Assembly: GCF_017329615.1 (NCBI RefSeq)
Contig: NZ_JAFMTW010000002.1
Location: forward strand, 107,445-171,444
Direction of reading: 5' to 3'
Origin: Alicyclobacillus suci
GTDB taxonomy: Bacteria > Bacillota > Bacilli > Alicyclobacillales > Alicyclobacillaceae
DNA: 64,000 nucleotides
Below the pieces are notes generated by a model. The model had not been told where the DNA came from and made no database searches. It saw only the letters and a list, made by a program, of their open reading frames with translations. Made by a program: the position numbers and the translations under genes. Below are positions 8,164-17,677 of this stretch, piece after piece. Position 1 is the stretch's first letter. Each line of letters opens with the position of its first letter.

Positions 8164-8790
8164 AGTTGAGATATTTATGATTGGGTGGCGCAGTATTCTA
8201 GTCAGCCGTCCGTGCCTGAAGGCGGGGCTAAAAATCCGTCAAAGGGCACATCGATGAAGTTCCTGGTGTTGGCTTGGGGCGCCCAGCCTTGGGCTTATGC
8301 TGGGAGTTAAGAAAGTTGGGTAGTCCGCAATGGCATGTGGAACCTAACCCAGCTTTCGCGGAGGCCCAAGTGCGTAGCTCGCAGTCTACAATTTTGTGGA
8401 AGGGTTATGGCTTGGGGTATGAACCTGCATGCGGAGGCAATCTGTGTGCAGTGTAGCCTGCCTTGAGTGGTGCTGAAGGATCCTAGGTATTCAGGCAAGT
8501 TGCCGCGGCCACGGCAACTTCGCCGGTGCTGGGTGAAATCCGTACTGCAAAAGAGGCTAGGGTGCGGTAACGGCTGCCGCGGAAAACGCCTAGACTGTTC
8601 ACTACAACGTGAGACATCTTGAGGATTATAGTGTGGACTAAGTGGTAATCTAGTCCGACAGTCGGCGACGCTGTCGAGTTGTGCTTAAAGGGAAACCGCC
8701 GAAACGGCGACGTTTGGGTGCGCGACTGGGAAAACCTACTGGACCTAAGCCACAGCGTTTACTCAAGATGTTGCCACCCACTCTCACTAC
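8164..8790 (+). ncRNA. ole: OLE RNA (ornate large extremophilic RNA)
   Basis: About 630 nt between ispA and oapA that encode no credible protein but are rich in local inverted repeats, for example GTTGCCGCGGCCACGGCAAC near 8499-8518 and CCGCCGAAACGGCG near 8696-8709. OLE RNA is a roughly 600-nt structured RNA known from Bacillus halodurans, Alicyclobacillus and clostridia, where it lies between ispA and dxs and is followed by the gene for its membrane-protein partner OapA. The length, place and following gene all match. OLE forms a membrane-bound ribonucleoprotein linked to resistance to cold, ethanol and Mg2+ stress. The 5' end is set by the promoter; the 3' end is an estimate, placed before the oapA SD. 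A covariance search was not possible. Confidence 0.88.
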
Positions 8791-8806
8791 TACATATGGA
8801 GACATG

Positions 8807-9379
8807 ATGAAGAAATCTTCGAAGTCGAAATCCAATTATAAATTTATTGTGTTTATCGCCGCACTGACTTTACCTATCAGTGCGGTTTTCGATACATCCA
8901 CCATTTTTCTCAATTCGACGACCTGGTACATCGGTGCGATAATTGTGATTGGTATTGTCTTTATCGGCGCGTTGTTCGACATGATTGGCATGGCGGCTGC
9001 GGCCGCTCGTGAAACCCCTTTTCACGCGATGGCCTCTAAGCGCGTGTATGGCGCGCGAAGGGCCATCAGCATTGTTCGAAATGCCGAAAAGGTCTCTAGT
9101 ATCTGCAGTGATGTCATTGGAGATATCGCCGGGGTACTCAGTGGTGCGGGTGCGCTGGCTGTGAGTGTACAATTGTTGCAGTCGATTCATGCGTCCGGTT
9201 GGAAGGATGAAGCTGTGAAAATCGCCATTACGGCTGTAATTACATCGTTAACTGTCGGCGGGAAGGCGATTGGCAAGACTGTGGCGATTCATTCTCCGAC
9301 GCCCATTATATTGATGGCAGCCCGAATTTGGGAAACCGTGTCCTTTGTGGACCGCCGTGTACAGCGGCGAAAAAAGTGA
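8807..9379 (+). CDS. oapA: OLE-associated membrane protein OapA
   Basis: A 190-aa integral membrane protein. Hydrophobic segments lie at about residues 11-28, 36-60, 103-124 and 135-155, with a basic loop (ASKRVYGARRAISIVRNAEKV) leading into the conserved-looking SDVIGDIAGVLSGAGALA. OapA proteins bind OLE RNA and hold it at the membrane. ATG 8807 follows GGAG (8798-8801) by 5 bases; ATG 8804 is nearly as good. The frame stays open back to 8681, but that part lies in the RNA gene. The stop is 12 bases before dxs. Confidence 0.87.
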   Translation: MKKSSKSKSNYKFIVFIAALTLPISAVFDTSTIFLNSTTWYIGAIIVIGIVFIGALFDMIGMAAAAARETPFHAMASKRVYGARRAISIVRNAEKVSSICSDVIGDIAGVLSGAGALAVSVQLLQSIHASGWKDEAVKIAITAVITSLTVGGKAIGKTVAIHSPTPIILMAARIWETVSFVDRRVQRRKK

Positions 9380-9391
9380 GGCGAACATCAG

Positions 9392-11272
9392 ATGAATTTA
9401 CTGGATGAAATTAAGCAACCTGAGCAGTTAAAGCATTTGACAACTTCCCAACTCGTGCGGCTGGCAGAAGAAGTACGGGCATTTCTCGTCGAATCGGTAT
9501 CAAAGACGGGCGGTCATTTTGGTGCAAACCTGGGGGTCGTCGAACTGACTTTGGCCCTACATCGCGTATTTGACAGCCCGACCGATAAAATTGTGTGGGA
9601 TGTTGGACATCAGGCCTATGTACATAAATTATTGACGGGTCGACGCCCTGGCTTTGCTTCCTTGCGGCAGTTTGGTGGGATGTCTGGATTCCCAAGGCGA
9701 GATGAAAGCGAGCACGACCAGTTTGGCGTGGGGCACGCCAGCACGTCGATATCCGCTGCACTGGGGATGGCCGTTGCGCGCGACTTGCAAAAGCAAAACC
9801 ATCATGTTATCGCCGTCATTGGGGATGGCGCGTTGACTGGTGGCATGGCGATGGAGGCACTGAATCACGCAGGCCATCTTGGCACAAATTTGTTGGTGGT
9901 GCTCAATGACAACGAGATGTCTATCTCGGAAAACGTCGGGGCCGTGTCCAAATACCTGACCAAGCTGCGTTCAGATCCGGCGTATGCCAGGGCGAAAGCC
10001 GATTTGGAGCAAATTCTTCGCCGCCTTCCGGCGATTGGCAATCGATTGACGAATACCTTGGAACGCTTGAAGGACAGCATGCGGAATTTGATTGTGCCAG
10101 GACAGTTTTTTGAGGCGTTTGGCTTTCGCTACCTAGGGCCGGTCGATGGGCATGATTTACCGACGATGATTCGCACGTTGGAAGATGCGAAGCGTCTCAA
10201 AGGCCCCGTCTTGTTGCATGTCATAACGCAGAAGGGCAAGGGTTACGCGTCGGCAGAACAGGCGCACGACAAATGGCACGCTTGGCCGACGCCGAAGGGG
10301 GACAAGTCGGTCAAATCCTATAGCCAGGTGTTTGCCGATACGCTGTGCGAACTCGCGGCCAAAGATCCGCGCATTGTCGCTGTGTCGGCGGCCATGCTGC
10401 CAGGGACAGGACTCACGTCGTTTCAGGCGGCATTTCCTGAACGGTGTTTTGATGTCGGTATCGCTGAACAGCACGCGACGACATTTTGTGCAGGACTCGC
10501 GACGCAAGGCATGCGGCCCGTGTTTGCCGTGTACTCCACCTTCCTGCAGCGCGCGTATGATCAGTTGATTCACGATGTCGCGATTCAGAATTTACCGGTG
10601 GTGTTCGCTGTTGACCGCGCTGGACTCGTCGGTGCAGACGGCGAAACGCATCAAGGCGCATTCGACGTTTCGTACATCCGCACATTGCCCAATGTCACCA
10701 TCATGATGCCGAAGGATGCCGTTGAATTGCGGCAGATGATTCACACGGCGTTCACCATCGACGGGCCGTGTGTGGTTCGCTATCCACGCGCGGACACGCC
10801 GCCGTTTGATGTTGCGGGATCCATGACACCATTGCCTATCGGTCGGGCGGAGGTCGTACGGGACGGATCAGATGTGGCGATATTCGCTCTCGGCCCGATG
10901 GTGAGCGTCGCGCAACAAGCCGCGCAGCAACTGAGTGACGCGCACGGTGTGGCTGCGAAAGTTATCAATTTGCGTTTTGTAAAACCTTTGGATGCGGCAC
11001 TCGTGCTCGAGTGTGGTCGGCAGATGCCGATTGTCAGCGTCGAGGAAGCGTCGGTGCCGGGGGGGGTCGGGTCTGCCATCTTAGAAGTGTTGGCGCAACA
11101 TGACGTCCTGACGCCAGTGCATTGTCTCGGCTTGCCTGATGCGTTTATACCGCATGGCAGTCGCAAAGAATTGCTAGAGTCGATTGGCCTGACGGTCGAC
11201 GGGGTGGTTGCCGGTTGCCTTCAGGTTTTACAGGCCACGAAGACAGACGCACAAGCGACGGTGGAGAAATAA
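9392..11272 (+). CDS. dxs: 1-deoxy-D-xylulose-5-phosphate synthase
   Basis: Thiamine diphosphate enzyme (626 aa) that makes DXP from pyruvate and glyceraldehyde 3-phosphate, first step of the MEP isoprenoid pathway. It has the N-terminal HFGANLGVVELTLALH, the TPP/Mg2+ motif GDGALTGGMAMEALNHAG with a following NDNEMSIS, the central DVGIAEQHATTFCAGLA and DRAGLVGADGETHQGAFD, and the C-terminal transketolase domain. It lies in the usual cluster with ispA. Confidence 0.97.
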   Translation: MNLLDEIKQPEQLKHLTTSQLVRLAEEVRAFLVESVSKTGGHFGANLGVVELTLALHRVFDSPTDKIVWDVGHQAYVHKLLTGRRPGFASLRQFGGMSGFPRRDESEHDQFGVGHASTSISAALGMAVARDLQKQNHHVIAVIGDGALTGGMAMEALNHAGHLGTNLLVVLNDNEMSISENVGAVSKYLTKLRSDPAYARAKADLEQILRRLPAIGNRLTNTLERLKDSMRNLIVPGQFFEAFGFRYLGPVDGHDLPTMIRTLEDAKRLKGPVLLHVITQKGKGYASAEQAHDKWHAWPTPKGDKSVKSYSQVFADTLCELAAKDPRIVAVSAAMLPGTGLTSFQAAFPERCFDVGIAEQHATTFCAGLATQGMRPVFAVYSTFLQRAYDQLIHDVAIQNLPVVFAVDRAGLVGADGETHQGAFDVSYIRTLPNVTIMMPKDAVELRQMIHTAFTIDGPCVVRYPRADTPPFDVAGSMTPLPIGRAEVVRDGSDVAIFALGPMVSVAQQAAQQLSDAHGVAAKVINLRFVKPLDAALVLECGRQMPIVSVEEASVPGGVGSAILEVLAQHDVLTPVHCLGLPDAFIPHGSRKELLESIGLTVDGVVAGCLQVLQATKTDAQATVEK

Positions 11273-12114
11273 TGGCCCACATGCGGTTAGATGTGTTGCT
11301 CCACAGTCGTGGAATATATTCGAGTCGGGAGGCGGCGAGGCGGGCGATTATGGCCGGTCTCGTCAAAGTGGGCGGCGTGCGCGCGGACAAGCCTGGGACC
11401 AAAGTGAAAGAGGACGTCGTTATCGACGTCGATAAGCCCTTGCATCAGTTTGTCTCCCGCGGTGGGATGAAATTGCAGCAAGCGTTGGATGACTTCGCCG
11501 TCGACGTCTCGGGCTGTGTGGCGATTGACGTCGGAGCCTCCACGGGCGGCTTTACCGACTGCCTGCTGCAACATGGCGCGTCCCTTGTCTACGCCGTCGA
11601 CGTCGGGTATGGACAACTCGCGTGGACCCTGCGAAACGACCCGCGCGTCGTGGTGATGGAACGGACGAACTTCCGCCATGTAGATGAGACGTTGTTTGAT
11701 CCAAAACCGCGGGTTGCGGTGATGGATGTTTCCTTCATCTCGACGAAGTTATTGTTCCCGAAGCTCGCATCGATTTCAACGCCCAAGGCTGATGTGTTCA
11801 GCCTCGTCAAGCCGCAATTTGAAGCGGGGCGTGGCGCGGTTGGAAAGGGCGGGATTGTGCGTGATCCGAAGGTTCATTTGCAGGTACTTCTGGACATGCT
11901 GGATCATGTCACGTCCATCGGTTGGTCCTGCCACGGGCTTACGTATTCCCCAATATCCGGTGGGGATGGGAATATCGAGTTTTTGGCTTGGTGGAAGATG
12001 GAGCACAGTGCGTCGGCGACAGATTGGCGCACTGTGGCGAAATCTGTGGTCATAGATGCATGGCAGGCACTTCAAGGGGAACAAGTGGAAGACCAACTCG
12101 CTCCTCGCACCTGA
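11272..12114 (+). CDS. TlyA family RNA methyltransferase (YqxC)
   Basis: A 280-aa protein with an N-terminal S4 RNA-binding domain (MRLDVLLHSRGIYSSREAARRAI) and an FtsJ-like methyltransferase domain (AIDVGASTGGFTDCLLQHGA, KPQFEAGRG). TlyA proteins methylate the 2'-O of cytidines in 16S and/or 23S rRNA; the older name hemolysin is misleading. ATG 11272 overlaps the dxs stop and has GTGGAG 5 bases upstream. It is the B. subtilis yqxC position between dxs and recN. Confidence 0.92.
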   Translation: MAHMRLDVLLHSRGIYSSREAARRAIMAGLVKVGGVRADKPGTKVKEDVVIDVDKPLHQFVSRGGMKLQQALDDFAVDVSGCVAIDVGASTGGFTDCLLQHGASLVYAVDVGYGQLAWTLRNDPRVVVMERTNFRHVDETLFDPKPRVAVMDVSFISTKLLFPKLASISTPKADVFSLVKPQFEAGRGAVGKGGIVRDPKVHLQVLLDMLDHVTSIGWSCHGLTYSPISGGDGNIEFLAWWKMEHSASATDWRTVAKSVVIDAWQALQGEQVEDQLAPRT

Positions 12115-12125
12115 GGGACAATCAT

Positions 12126-12650
12126 GTGACAAGACAGGACGACGAATCCGTGATTGCGGCAGTAGGGCTGTTTGGCGCATTTTGGTGTATGTGGTGTGTT
12201 GCAAAATCCCTTGTCGGGGCGTGGCCGCGAAAGCAGAAGGAGGCTTCCCTGGATGGGCTTTTGCAGCGCGGCTTGCAGTGGCTCATGGACAACGGGTACG
12301 ACGTGTTGAAAGTGGAAAAGACTGCAAAGTATACAGGGTACATCGATGAATGTTCAATTGGTTATCAAGAGGCTGCCGACTTTATTGCGCGAAAGAATGG
12401 TCGTGAGTACGCTGTGATTGTCGGTTTGGAGGACCTTTCACACGACGAGATCTGTCGGCGCTATTTTCCGCTATTTGCGATTCTCGATGTGCAGGAGTTG
12501 ATTTTTCTCAATCTGCGCGACGAGTCCGTTCATTATGTCGACTTTCAGCTTCACCGGCCCAAGCGTTATTACGTTCGGCACTTGGTGTATCGGGGTCTTT
12601 GGTTCTCGGGCGGCATCCTGTTTGCTTTTGCTTTGCTGCATCGCACGTGA
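12126..12650 (+). CDS. Hypothetical membrane protein with terminal helices
   Basis: Not recognised. The 174-aa product has one hydrophobic helix near the N-terminus (about residues 8-25, AAVGLFGAFWCMWCVAKSLV) and one at the C-terminus (LWFSGGILFAFALL). The roughly 120-residue soluble part between them contains QEAADFIARKNGREYAVIVGLE, whose D-x(n)-E-Y-A-V-I-V pattern recalls the core of PD-(D/E)XK folds, although the catalytic lysine is absent. GTG 12126 has GAGGG 8 bases upstream. It takes the place between tlyA and nadK where argR/ahrC often stands. Confidence 0.7.
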   Translation: MTRQDDESVIAAVGLFGAFWCMWCVAKSLVGAWPRKQKEASLDGLLQRGLQWLMDNGYDVLKVEKTAKYTGYIDECSIGYQEAADFIARKNGREYAVIVGLEDLSHDEICRRYFPLFAILDVQELIFLNLRDESVHYVDFQLHRPKRYYVRHLVYRGLWFSGGILFAFALLHRT

Positions 12651-12665
12651 TGGGAGGGGAAAGCC

Positions 12666-13526
12666 GTGCGGAAAATCGCACTTTTGTACAACCCAAGCAA
12701 GGAGCAAGCATGTTCCATCCGGGACGAGTTGAATCGTCTGTTGACCGACGGCGGTATTGCGGTGACCCATATCGCAGTCGATCACGCCACGAACATCCTG
12801 GCGGTCGACCCGGACATACGCTTTGTCGAATTGGCGATGGTCCTTGGCGGCGATGGCACGCTGCTGGGTATTGCGCGTCAACTTGCACCGTATCACATTC
12901 CTCTATTGGGTATCAATATCGGGCATTTAGGATTTCTGACAGAATCAGAACCATCGCAGTTGCGGCCGGCCGTCGCGCGGATTTTGCAAAATGAGTACAA
13001 CCTCGAGCACCGCATGATGCTGGAGGCCGAAGTTGTTCGAAATGGGCAATCGCTCGCCAAGTTTTCCGCGTTGAACGAGGTCGGGACAGGCAAAGGCTCG
13101 TTTGCCCGGATGGTCACTGTAGACGTCCATGTGGACGACGTATATGTCGATACATATCGCGGAGATGGGGTCATTATTTCGACGCCGACGGGTTCTACCG
13201 CGTATTCACTGTCTTGTGGGGGGCCGATTGTCAGCCCGAATTTGCAAGTGATGGTGGTAACACCTGTTTGCCCGCACACATTGTTTTCGCGGCCTTGTGT
13301 GATTGATGCCAATCAAACGGTGCGGTTGACCGTACAGGCAAGTCATTCGGATTTAGGGATGACGGTGGATGGACAAGATGGCCTTCACCTGGTGAGCGGT
13401 GATGAGATTATCGTCAAACGAGCGCCATACGAAACGACGTTGGTGCGTTGGCCGGATCGCGAGTTTTTTGGGGTTCTGCGCAGCAAATTACATAATGGCA
13501 ACGGCGACGGGCCAAGCACGGCGTAA
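12666..13526 (+). CDS. nadK: NAD kinase
   Basis: Phosphorylates NAD to NADP (286 aa). Diagnostic motifs are LGGDGTLLGIAR (about residues 58-69), INIGHLGFLTE, NEVGTGKGSF at the NNE-type motif position, and GDGVIISTPTGSTAYSLSCGGPI. The GTG start has GGAGGGG 6 bases upstream. The gene lies between tlyA and recN, as in many clostridia and Alicyclobacillaceae. Confidence 0.95.
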   Translation: MRKIALLYNPSKEQACSIRDELNRLLTDGGIAVTHIAVDHATNILAVDPDIRFVELAMVLGGDGTLLGIARQLAPYHIPLLGINIGHLGFLTESEPSQLRPAVARILQNEYNLEHRMMLEAEVVRNGQSLAKFSALNEVGTGKGSFARMVTVDVHVDDVYVDTYRGDGVIISTPTGSTAYSLSCGGPIVSPNLQVMVVTPVCPHTLFSRPCVIDANQTVRLTVQASHSDLGMTVDGQDGLHLVSGDEIIVKRAPYETTLVRWPDREFFGVLRSKLHNGNGDGPSTA

Positions 13527-13553
13527 AATGACCGTCGCGAGCGGGGTGATTCG

Positions 13554-15242
13554 ATGTTGACCGAATTGTACGTGGAAAATTTTGTGCTGATTGATTCGTT
13601 GCGTTTACAGTTTGGGCGTGGCTTGCACGTGTTTACTGGCGAAACTGGCGCAGGTAAGTCATTGTTGCTGGATGCCACGCGACTCGTGTTAGGCGGGCGG
13701 GCGTCGGCGTCGACCGTTCAGCGCGGAGCAGATAACGCGTATGTCGAAGCGGTGTTTGAAGTGCCAGCCAAGACACTTGCCGCCAATCTGTTGGCAAACT
13801 GGGGAATCGGGACGGAAGATGGAACGGTCATCCTCTCGCGTACGCTTTATGCGAATGGTCGCACTACGTGCCGTGTCAATGGGCGGACGGTCACTGTCCA
13901 AATGCTGAAGTCACTCGGCGACGCGTTGGTTGAAATGCAGGGTCAACATGAATCACAGACGATGCTGACGATGCGTTATCAGCGTACGTTGCTGGATTTA
14001 TACGGCAAACATGAGGATTTGGTCGACGCGGTGGCCCTGGCGTACCGTCAGGTTCGTCGCGCGCGCGAACAGCTTGCGAAAGCGCAGGTTAGTGAGCGGG
14101 AGCGGGCGCAGCAAATGGACATTTTACAGTTTCAAATCGCGGAAATTGAGGCGGCTGGCGTCGAGCCAGGTGAGGAAGAAGCACTGCGTGCTGAAAGACA
14201 GCGTTTGCTTGCATTTGCCAAACTGCAGACGCACATTGATGCCCTGTTGTCGGCGCTTGAAGATCCGCGCGTGGGGGCGATTGCTCAGCTTGCCGCGGCG
14301 TATGAGGAATCCGCTGTACTCTCTACAAAGGTTAGCGAATTATCCGGGATTGATGAAATGATCGCATCTGCGCGCGCCAATGTCGAAGAAGCTGCGTTTA
14401 CGACGAATAAATTTGCGTCGCGATTGCATGTAGATCCGAATCGTTTGCAAGAGATTGAGGATCGATTGGCCAATATTCGCGCGTTAACGCGCAAGTATGG
14501 GCCAACTTTGGATGAGGTCTTTGTGCACTTGGCCACCAGTAAAGAGGCACTGCAAGAACTGGTGAAACACGAAGAGACGATTGCGGCTTACGAAGACGAG
14601 GTACGGGTCGCAGAGAATCACTACGTCGAATTGGCAGGTCGCCTGACGATGGCCCGGGAGCGCGCTGCAAAACGTCTACAGGCAGAAGTGCAGGCTCGTT
14701 TGCACGAGTTGCACATGGTAGACGCTCAATTTGTCGTGTCGGTGGAACGGCGTCCGGACGAGTGGTCGGAAGATGGTCAGGACGTTGTCGACTTTTTGTT
14801 TAGTGGAAACCCTGGTGAGACGCTGGCGCCACTCCAAAAAGTTGCATCGGGCGGTGAATTATCGCGCACACTACTGGCGTTGAAGTTGGTGGTGGCGGAT
14901 ATTGACGAAGTGGAAACGCTCATCTTTGATGAAATCGATGCGGGTGTCAGCGGCGATGCGGCGCTCCGGGTTGCGCAAATGCTCCGCACACTTGGCAGAG
15001 ATCGGCAAGTGCTTTGTGTGACGCACTCCGCGCAGGTGGCAGCTGCCGGCCATGCGCATTTTCAAATTGTCAAGGAGACGCTGGCGGGACGGGCGAAGAC
15101 GACTGTCGGCAAATTGGGAAGTACCGCTCGCAAAGAGGAGATTGGGCGGCTTCTTGGGGCTGGCGTTTCCGATGACACAGCGCTTCGGCATGCGCAAGCG
15201 CTGTTGGAAAGCTTCCGAAAGGACACCATGGCCCACACGTAG
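13554..15242 (+). CDS. recN: DNA repair protein RecN
   Basis: SMC-like ATPase (562 aa) that acts early in double-strand break repair. Walker A is FTGETGAGKSLLLDA at about residues 27-41, the ABC signature is VASGGELSRTLLALKLV, Walker B is ETLIFDEIDAGVSG, and the middle is helical and coiled-coil in character. The length is normal for the family. Confidence 0.96.
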   Translation: MLTELYVENFVLIDSLRLQFGRGLHVFTGETGAGKSLLLDATRLVLGGRASASTVQRGADNAYVEAVFEVPAKTLAANLLANWGIGTEDGTVILSRTLYANGRTTCRVNGRTVTVQMLKSLGDALVEMQGQHESQTMLTMRYQRTLLDLYGKHEDLVDAVALAYRQVRRAREQLAKAQVSERERAQQMDILQFQIAEIEAAGVEPGEEEALRAERQRLLAFAKLQTHIDALLSALEDPRVGAIAQLAAAYEESAVLSTKVSELSGIDEMIASARANVEEAAFTTNKFASRLHVDPNRLQEIEDRLANIRALTRKYGPTLDEVFVHLATSKEALQELVKHEETIAAYEDEVRVAENHYVELAGRLTMARERAAKRLQAEVQARLHELHMVDAQFVVSVERRPDEWSEDGQDVVDFLFSGNPGETLAPLQKVASGGELSRTLLALKLVVADIDEVETLIFDEIDAGVSGDAALRVAQMLRTLGRDRQVLCVTHSAQVAAAGHAHFQIVKETLAGRAKTTVGKLGSTARKEEIGRLLGAGVSDDTALRHAQALLESFRKDTMAHT

Positions 15243-15256
15243 GTGGGAGCTTTTTT
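15232..15256 (+). terminator. Possible terminator overlapping the recN stop
   Basis: CCCAC-ACGTAG-GTGGG followed by AGC and six T residues. The stem is short, and its left arm lies within the last recN codons. Confidence 0.5.
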
Positions 15257-15327
15257 GCATTATAAGACGGCTCCCTACGGGTACCTTAGGACTACGTTCT
15301 GAGGTTGCGTCAAGGGGGGAAGGCAAC

Positions 15328-16602
15328 ATGGCTGGTCGCCTGCGCACGATTCGGTTTATTGGACTACTTGCGATTGCTGTTACATGTTTTACACCCGCTG
15401 TACAGAAAATGGCTTCCACGCCGACGGAAGTCAACCTGGTTTCCGGCGACACTGTCGCTGTCCCGACGGATGATACACATACGTCGAATTCATCGTCGAC
15501 TCATTTCTCCACTCAGACGGCATCCTCGACGTTGACCGTCACGTCCACGAGCCCCGGAGATACGGATATCTTCGGCAAGTATTTTGGCATGATCCCATGG
15601 AAGACACACGTTCATGCCGAACCCGCAGCGCGCGTGATTGTAGGCGGGCAGGCAGTGGGCATTCGCATTCAAAGTCACGGTCCAGTCGTCGTTGGCTTTC
15701 GCCGGCTGACGGACGGATCATCCCCTTGTGCCAGCGCCCACATGCAAGTGGGGGACCGTATTGTCTCCATCAATCATCAGCATATTGAGACAGCGGCAGA
15801 CTTGCAACAAGCGCTTCGAAAACAGGCACAAGCGGTTCATCTGACAGTCGTTCGCGGAAATAGTGTCAAAGAAATTCAGGTATCCTTTAAGGATCCTGGC
15901 GTACACCAGCTTGGTCTATACGTCAGAGATCGGACGATAGGTGTTGGAACGTTGACATTTTACGATCCGCTACATCACACGTTCGGCGCCCTCGGGCATC
16001 TGATTACAGATGCCGATACCGGTAAACCTGTCGTCGGGCGTGGAGGATTGTATCCGGCGGCGATTACGGGATTGCAGCCAGGTGCGGCGGGGTCGCCAGG
16101 GGAAAAACGAGGTACGTTCTCTTCCGCGAGTACACCGCTCGGACACATTGACGTAAATACACCGTACGGCGTATTTGGGTCAATGTTGCAGCCGCCGGCA
16201 CGCACATCGGTTCCCGGTGTCATCGATGTCGCTTTACCCGAGCAGGTACATGTTGGACCGGCCAAACTGTATACTGTGGTGCATGGCCAACAAGTCGAGG
16301 CGTTTGACGTGCAAATTGACAATGTCGCACGGCAGCCGTCACCCGCTACGAAAAGTATGATTGTCCGCGTCACAGACCCTCGCCTCCTCCATCAGACCGG
16401 CGGTATTATTCAGGGGATGAGTGGTAGTCCACTCGTTCAAGACAACCGTTTGATTGGTGCGGTTACGCACGTATTCGTTTCGGACCCAACGCGCGGATAC
16501 GCGGTATACGCGATGTGGATGTTGAAACAGACCGAGCATTTGACAGATAACACCTCATCTTCTTCCGTCACTTTTATCCATCGTCGAAATTACGCGGTAT
16601 GA
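15328..16602 (+). CDS. spoIVB: SpoIVB serine peptidase
   Basis: Secreted forespore protease (424 aa) that cuts SpoIVFA and so starts pro-sigma-K activation in the mother cell. It has an N-terminal signal/anchor (IRFIGLLAIAVTCFTPAV), a low-complexity Ser/Thr linker (about residues 45-85), a PDZ domain (RLTDGSSPCASAHMQVGDRI), the catalytic-domain segment FGALGHLITDADTG with the candidate His, and the serine motif GIIQGMSGSPLVQ. ATG 15328 has AAGGGGGGAAGG upstream. The neighbours recN and spo0A are the same as in Bacillus. Confidence 0.95.
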   Translation: MAGRLRTIRFIGLLAIAVTCFTPAVQKMASTPTEVNLVSGDTVAVPTDDTHTSNSSSTHFSTQTASSTLTVTSTSPGDTDIFGKYFGMIPWKTHVHAEPAARVIVGGQAVGIRIQSHGPVVVGFRRLTDGSSPCASAHMQVGDRIVSINHQHIETAADLQQALRKQAQAVHLTVVRGNSVKEIQVSFKDPGVHQLGLYVRDRTIGVGTLTFYDPLHHTFGALGHLITDADTGKPVVGRGGLYPAAITGLQPGAAGSPGEKRGTFSSASTPLGHIDVNTPYGVFGSMLQPPARTSVPGVIDVALPEQVHVGPAKLYTVVHGQQVEAFDVQIDNVARQPSPATKSMIVRVTDPRLLHQTGGIIQGMSGSPLVQDNRLIGAVTHVFVSDPTRGYAVYAMWMLKQTEHLTDNTSSSSVTFIHRRNYAV

Positions 16603-16666
16603 AAATGATGTGTGTGTAATAAACTGGTATTTGTGACGACGAAGAGTCATCGCCGAGATGGCTCTT

Positions 16667-16673
16667 TGTCGAA
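16667..16673 (+). promoter_or_regulatory. Candidate 0A box before spo0A
   Basis: TGTCGAA fits the Spo0A target TGNCGAA and lies in TTTGTCGAATT, the same 11-mer found before spoIIAA at 40590-40600. It is about 50 bp before the putative -35 element, where activator sites occur. Confidence 0.55.
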
Positions 16674-16721
16674 TTATGTTGAATCAGACGGGATACTCAC
16701 GAAAAGTATTACATAGATTTG

Positions 16722-16748
16722 GCAGGAGTGGCGCCCCAATCGTCGAAT
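16722..16748 (+). promoter_or_regulatory. Candidate sigma-H promoter of spo0A
   Basis: -35 GCAGGAGTG (7 of 9 to RnAGGAwww) at 16722-16730, an 11-bp spacer, and -10 GTCGAAT (matches RnnGAAT) at 16742-16748. The predicted start is some 35 bp before the spo0A GTG. In B. subtilis the sporulation promoter of spo0A is also sigma-H dependent. Confidence 0.6.
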
Positions 16749-16789
16749 CCTATAGACTGTTAGATGTACGTCAGGGAGGGAGTCTGTCT

Positions 16790-17602
16790 GTGTCGTTAAT
16801 GAAGGTGTTACTCGCGGACGATAATCATGAATTTGCTGACTTGCTTGGTGAATTCATTTCATCACAGCCAGATATGGAGCTGTGTGGAATCGCGTATAAT
16901 GGGAATGATGTACTGAATTTGGTTCGGGATACTCAGCCAGACGTCCTTGTACTCGATATCATCATGCCAGTCCTCGACGGCATTGGCGCGCTTGAACGCT
17001 TAGGTGACGCTGGTGGCAAAATGCCGAAGGTGATTATGTTGACAGCGTTCGGTCAAGAGACCGTCACGCGGCGAGCGGTTGAACTTGGTGTCTCATATTT
17101 TATCTTAAAGCCATTCGATATGCCGCTTCTAGCCGACAGAATTCGCCAAGTGGCGCAAGGCCATGCCGCACCTGTCGCAGCTACGCAGCAACAGTACAAC
17201 CCAGTCTATTCGGCCTCTTCCAACAGTACGCAGACGCCGCCGCGGCGTTCGGTGGATGCTCAGATAACGCAAATTATCCACGAAATTGGGGTTCCGGCGC
17301 ACATTAAAGGATATCATTACCTCCGTGAGGCGATTGGCATTGTTTATGATGATGTAGAAATTCTCGGGTCTATCACGAAGATTTTATACCCACGTATCGC
17401 GGATAGGTATAAAACTACACCGTCACGCGTCGAGCGCGCCATTCGCCATTCAATTGAGGTGGCATGGGGCCGTGGGAACATGGACGCCATCCGTAAGGTG
17501 TTTGGGTATACTGTGAGTGCGTCCAAGACAAAGCCGACGAATTCAGAATTTATTGCGATGATTGCGGATAAACTTCGGATGGAGCATCGCGTTAGCTCCT
17601 AA
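16790..17602 (+). CDS. spo0A: Sporulation master regulator Spo0A
   Basis: Response regulator (270 aa) that controls entry into sporulation. The receiver domain has the acidic pocket ADD at residues 12-14, the phosphoacceptor D56 in [13 protein letters not shown], and the KP motif (FILKPFDMP). A Q/P/S-rich linker (about 130-155) leads to the C-terminal DNA-binding domain, with the recognition-helix region [25 protein letters not shown] nearly identical to the family. GTG 16790 lies 9 bases after GGAGGG; an in-frame ATG is at 16799. Confidence 0.97.
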   Translation: MSLMKVLLADDNHEFADLLGEFISSQPDMELCGIAYNGNDVLNLVRDTQPDVLVLDIIMPVLDGIGALERLGDAGGKMPKVIMLTAFGQETVTRRAVELGVSYFILKPFDMPLLADRIRQVAQGHAAPVAATQQQYNPVYSASSNSTQTPPRRSVDAQITQIIHEIGVPAHIKGYHYLREAIGIVYDDVEILGSITKILYPRIADRYKTTPSRVERAIRHSIEVAWGRGNMDAIRKVFGYTVSASKTKPTNSEFIAMIADKLRMEHRVSS

Positions 17603-17677
17603 TTTGGTTGCACGCGTGACGCTATTTTAGATAACCTTGGATACATTGGGGCGCGAGACGATTCCTCGTGTCGAATT

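Noticed and set aside
8274..8456. 60-codon open frame within the OLE RNA region
   Set aside because: No SD, no recognisable product, and it lies in RNA expected to be structured.
8681..8806. N-terminal extension of oapA from GTG 8681
   Set aside because: The translation (basic, RRRRLG-like) is not typical of OapA, and ATG 8807 has a proper SD; the extension falls in the OLE RNA.
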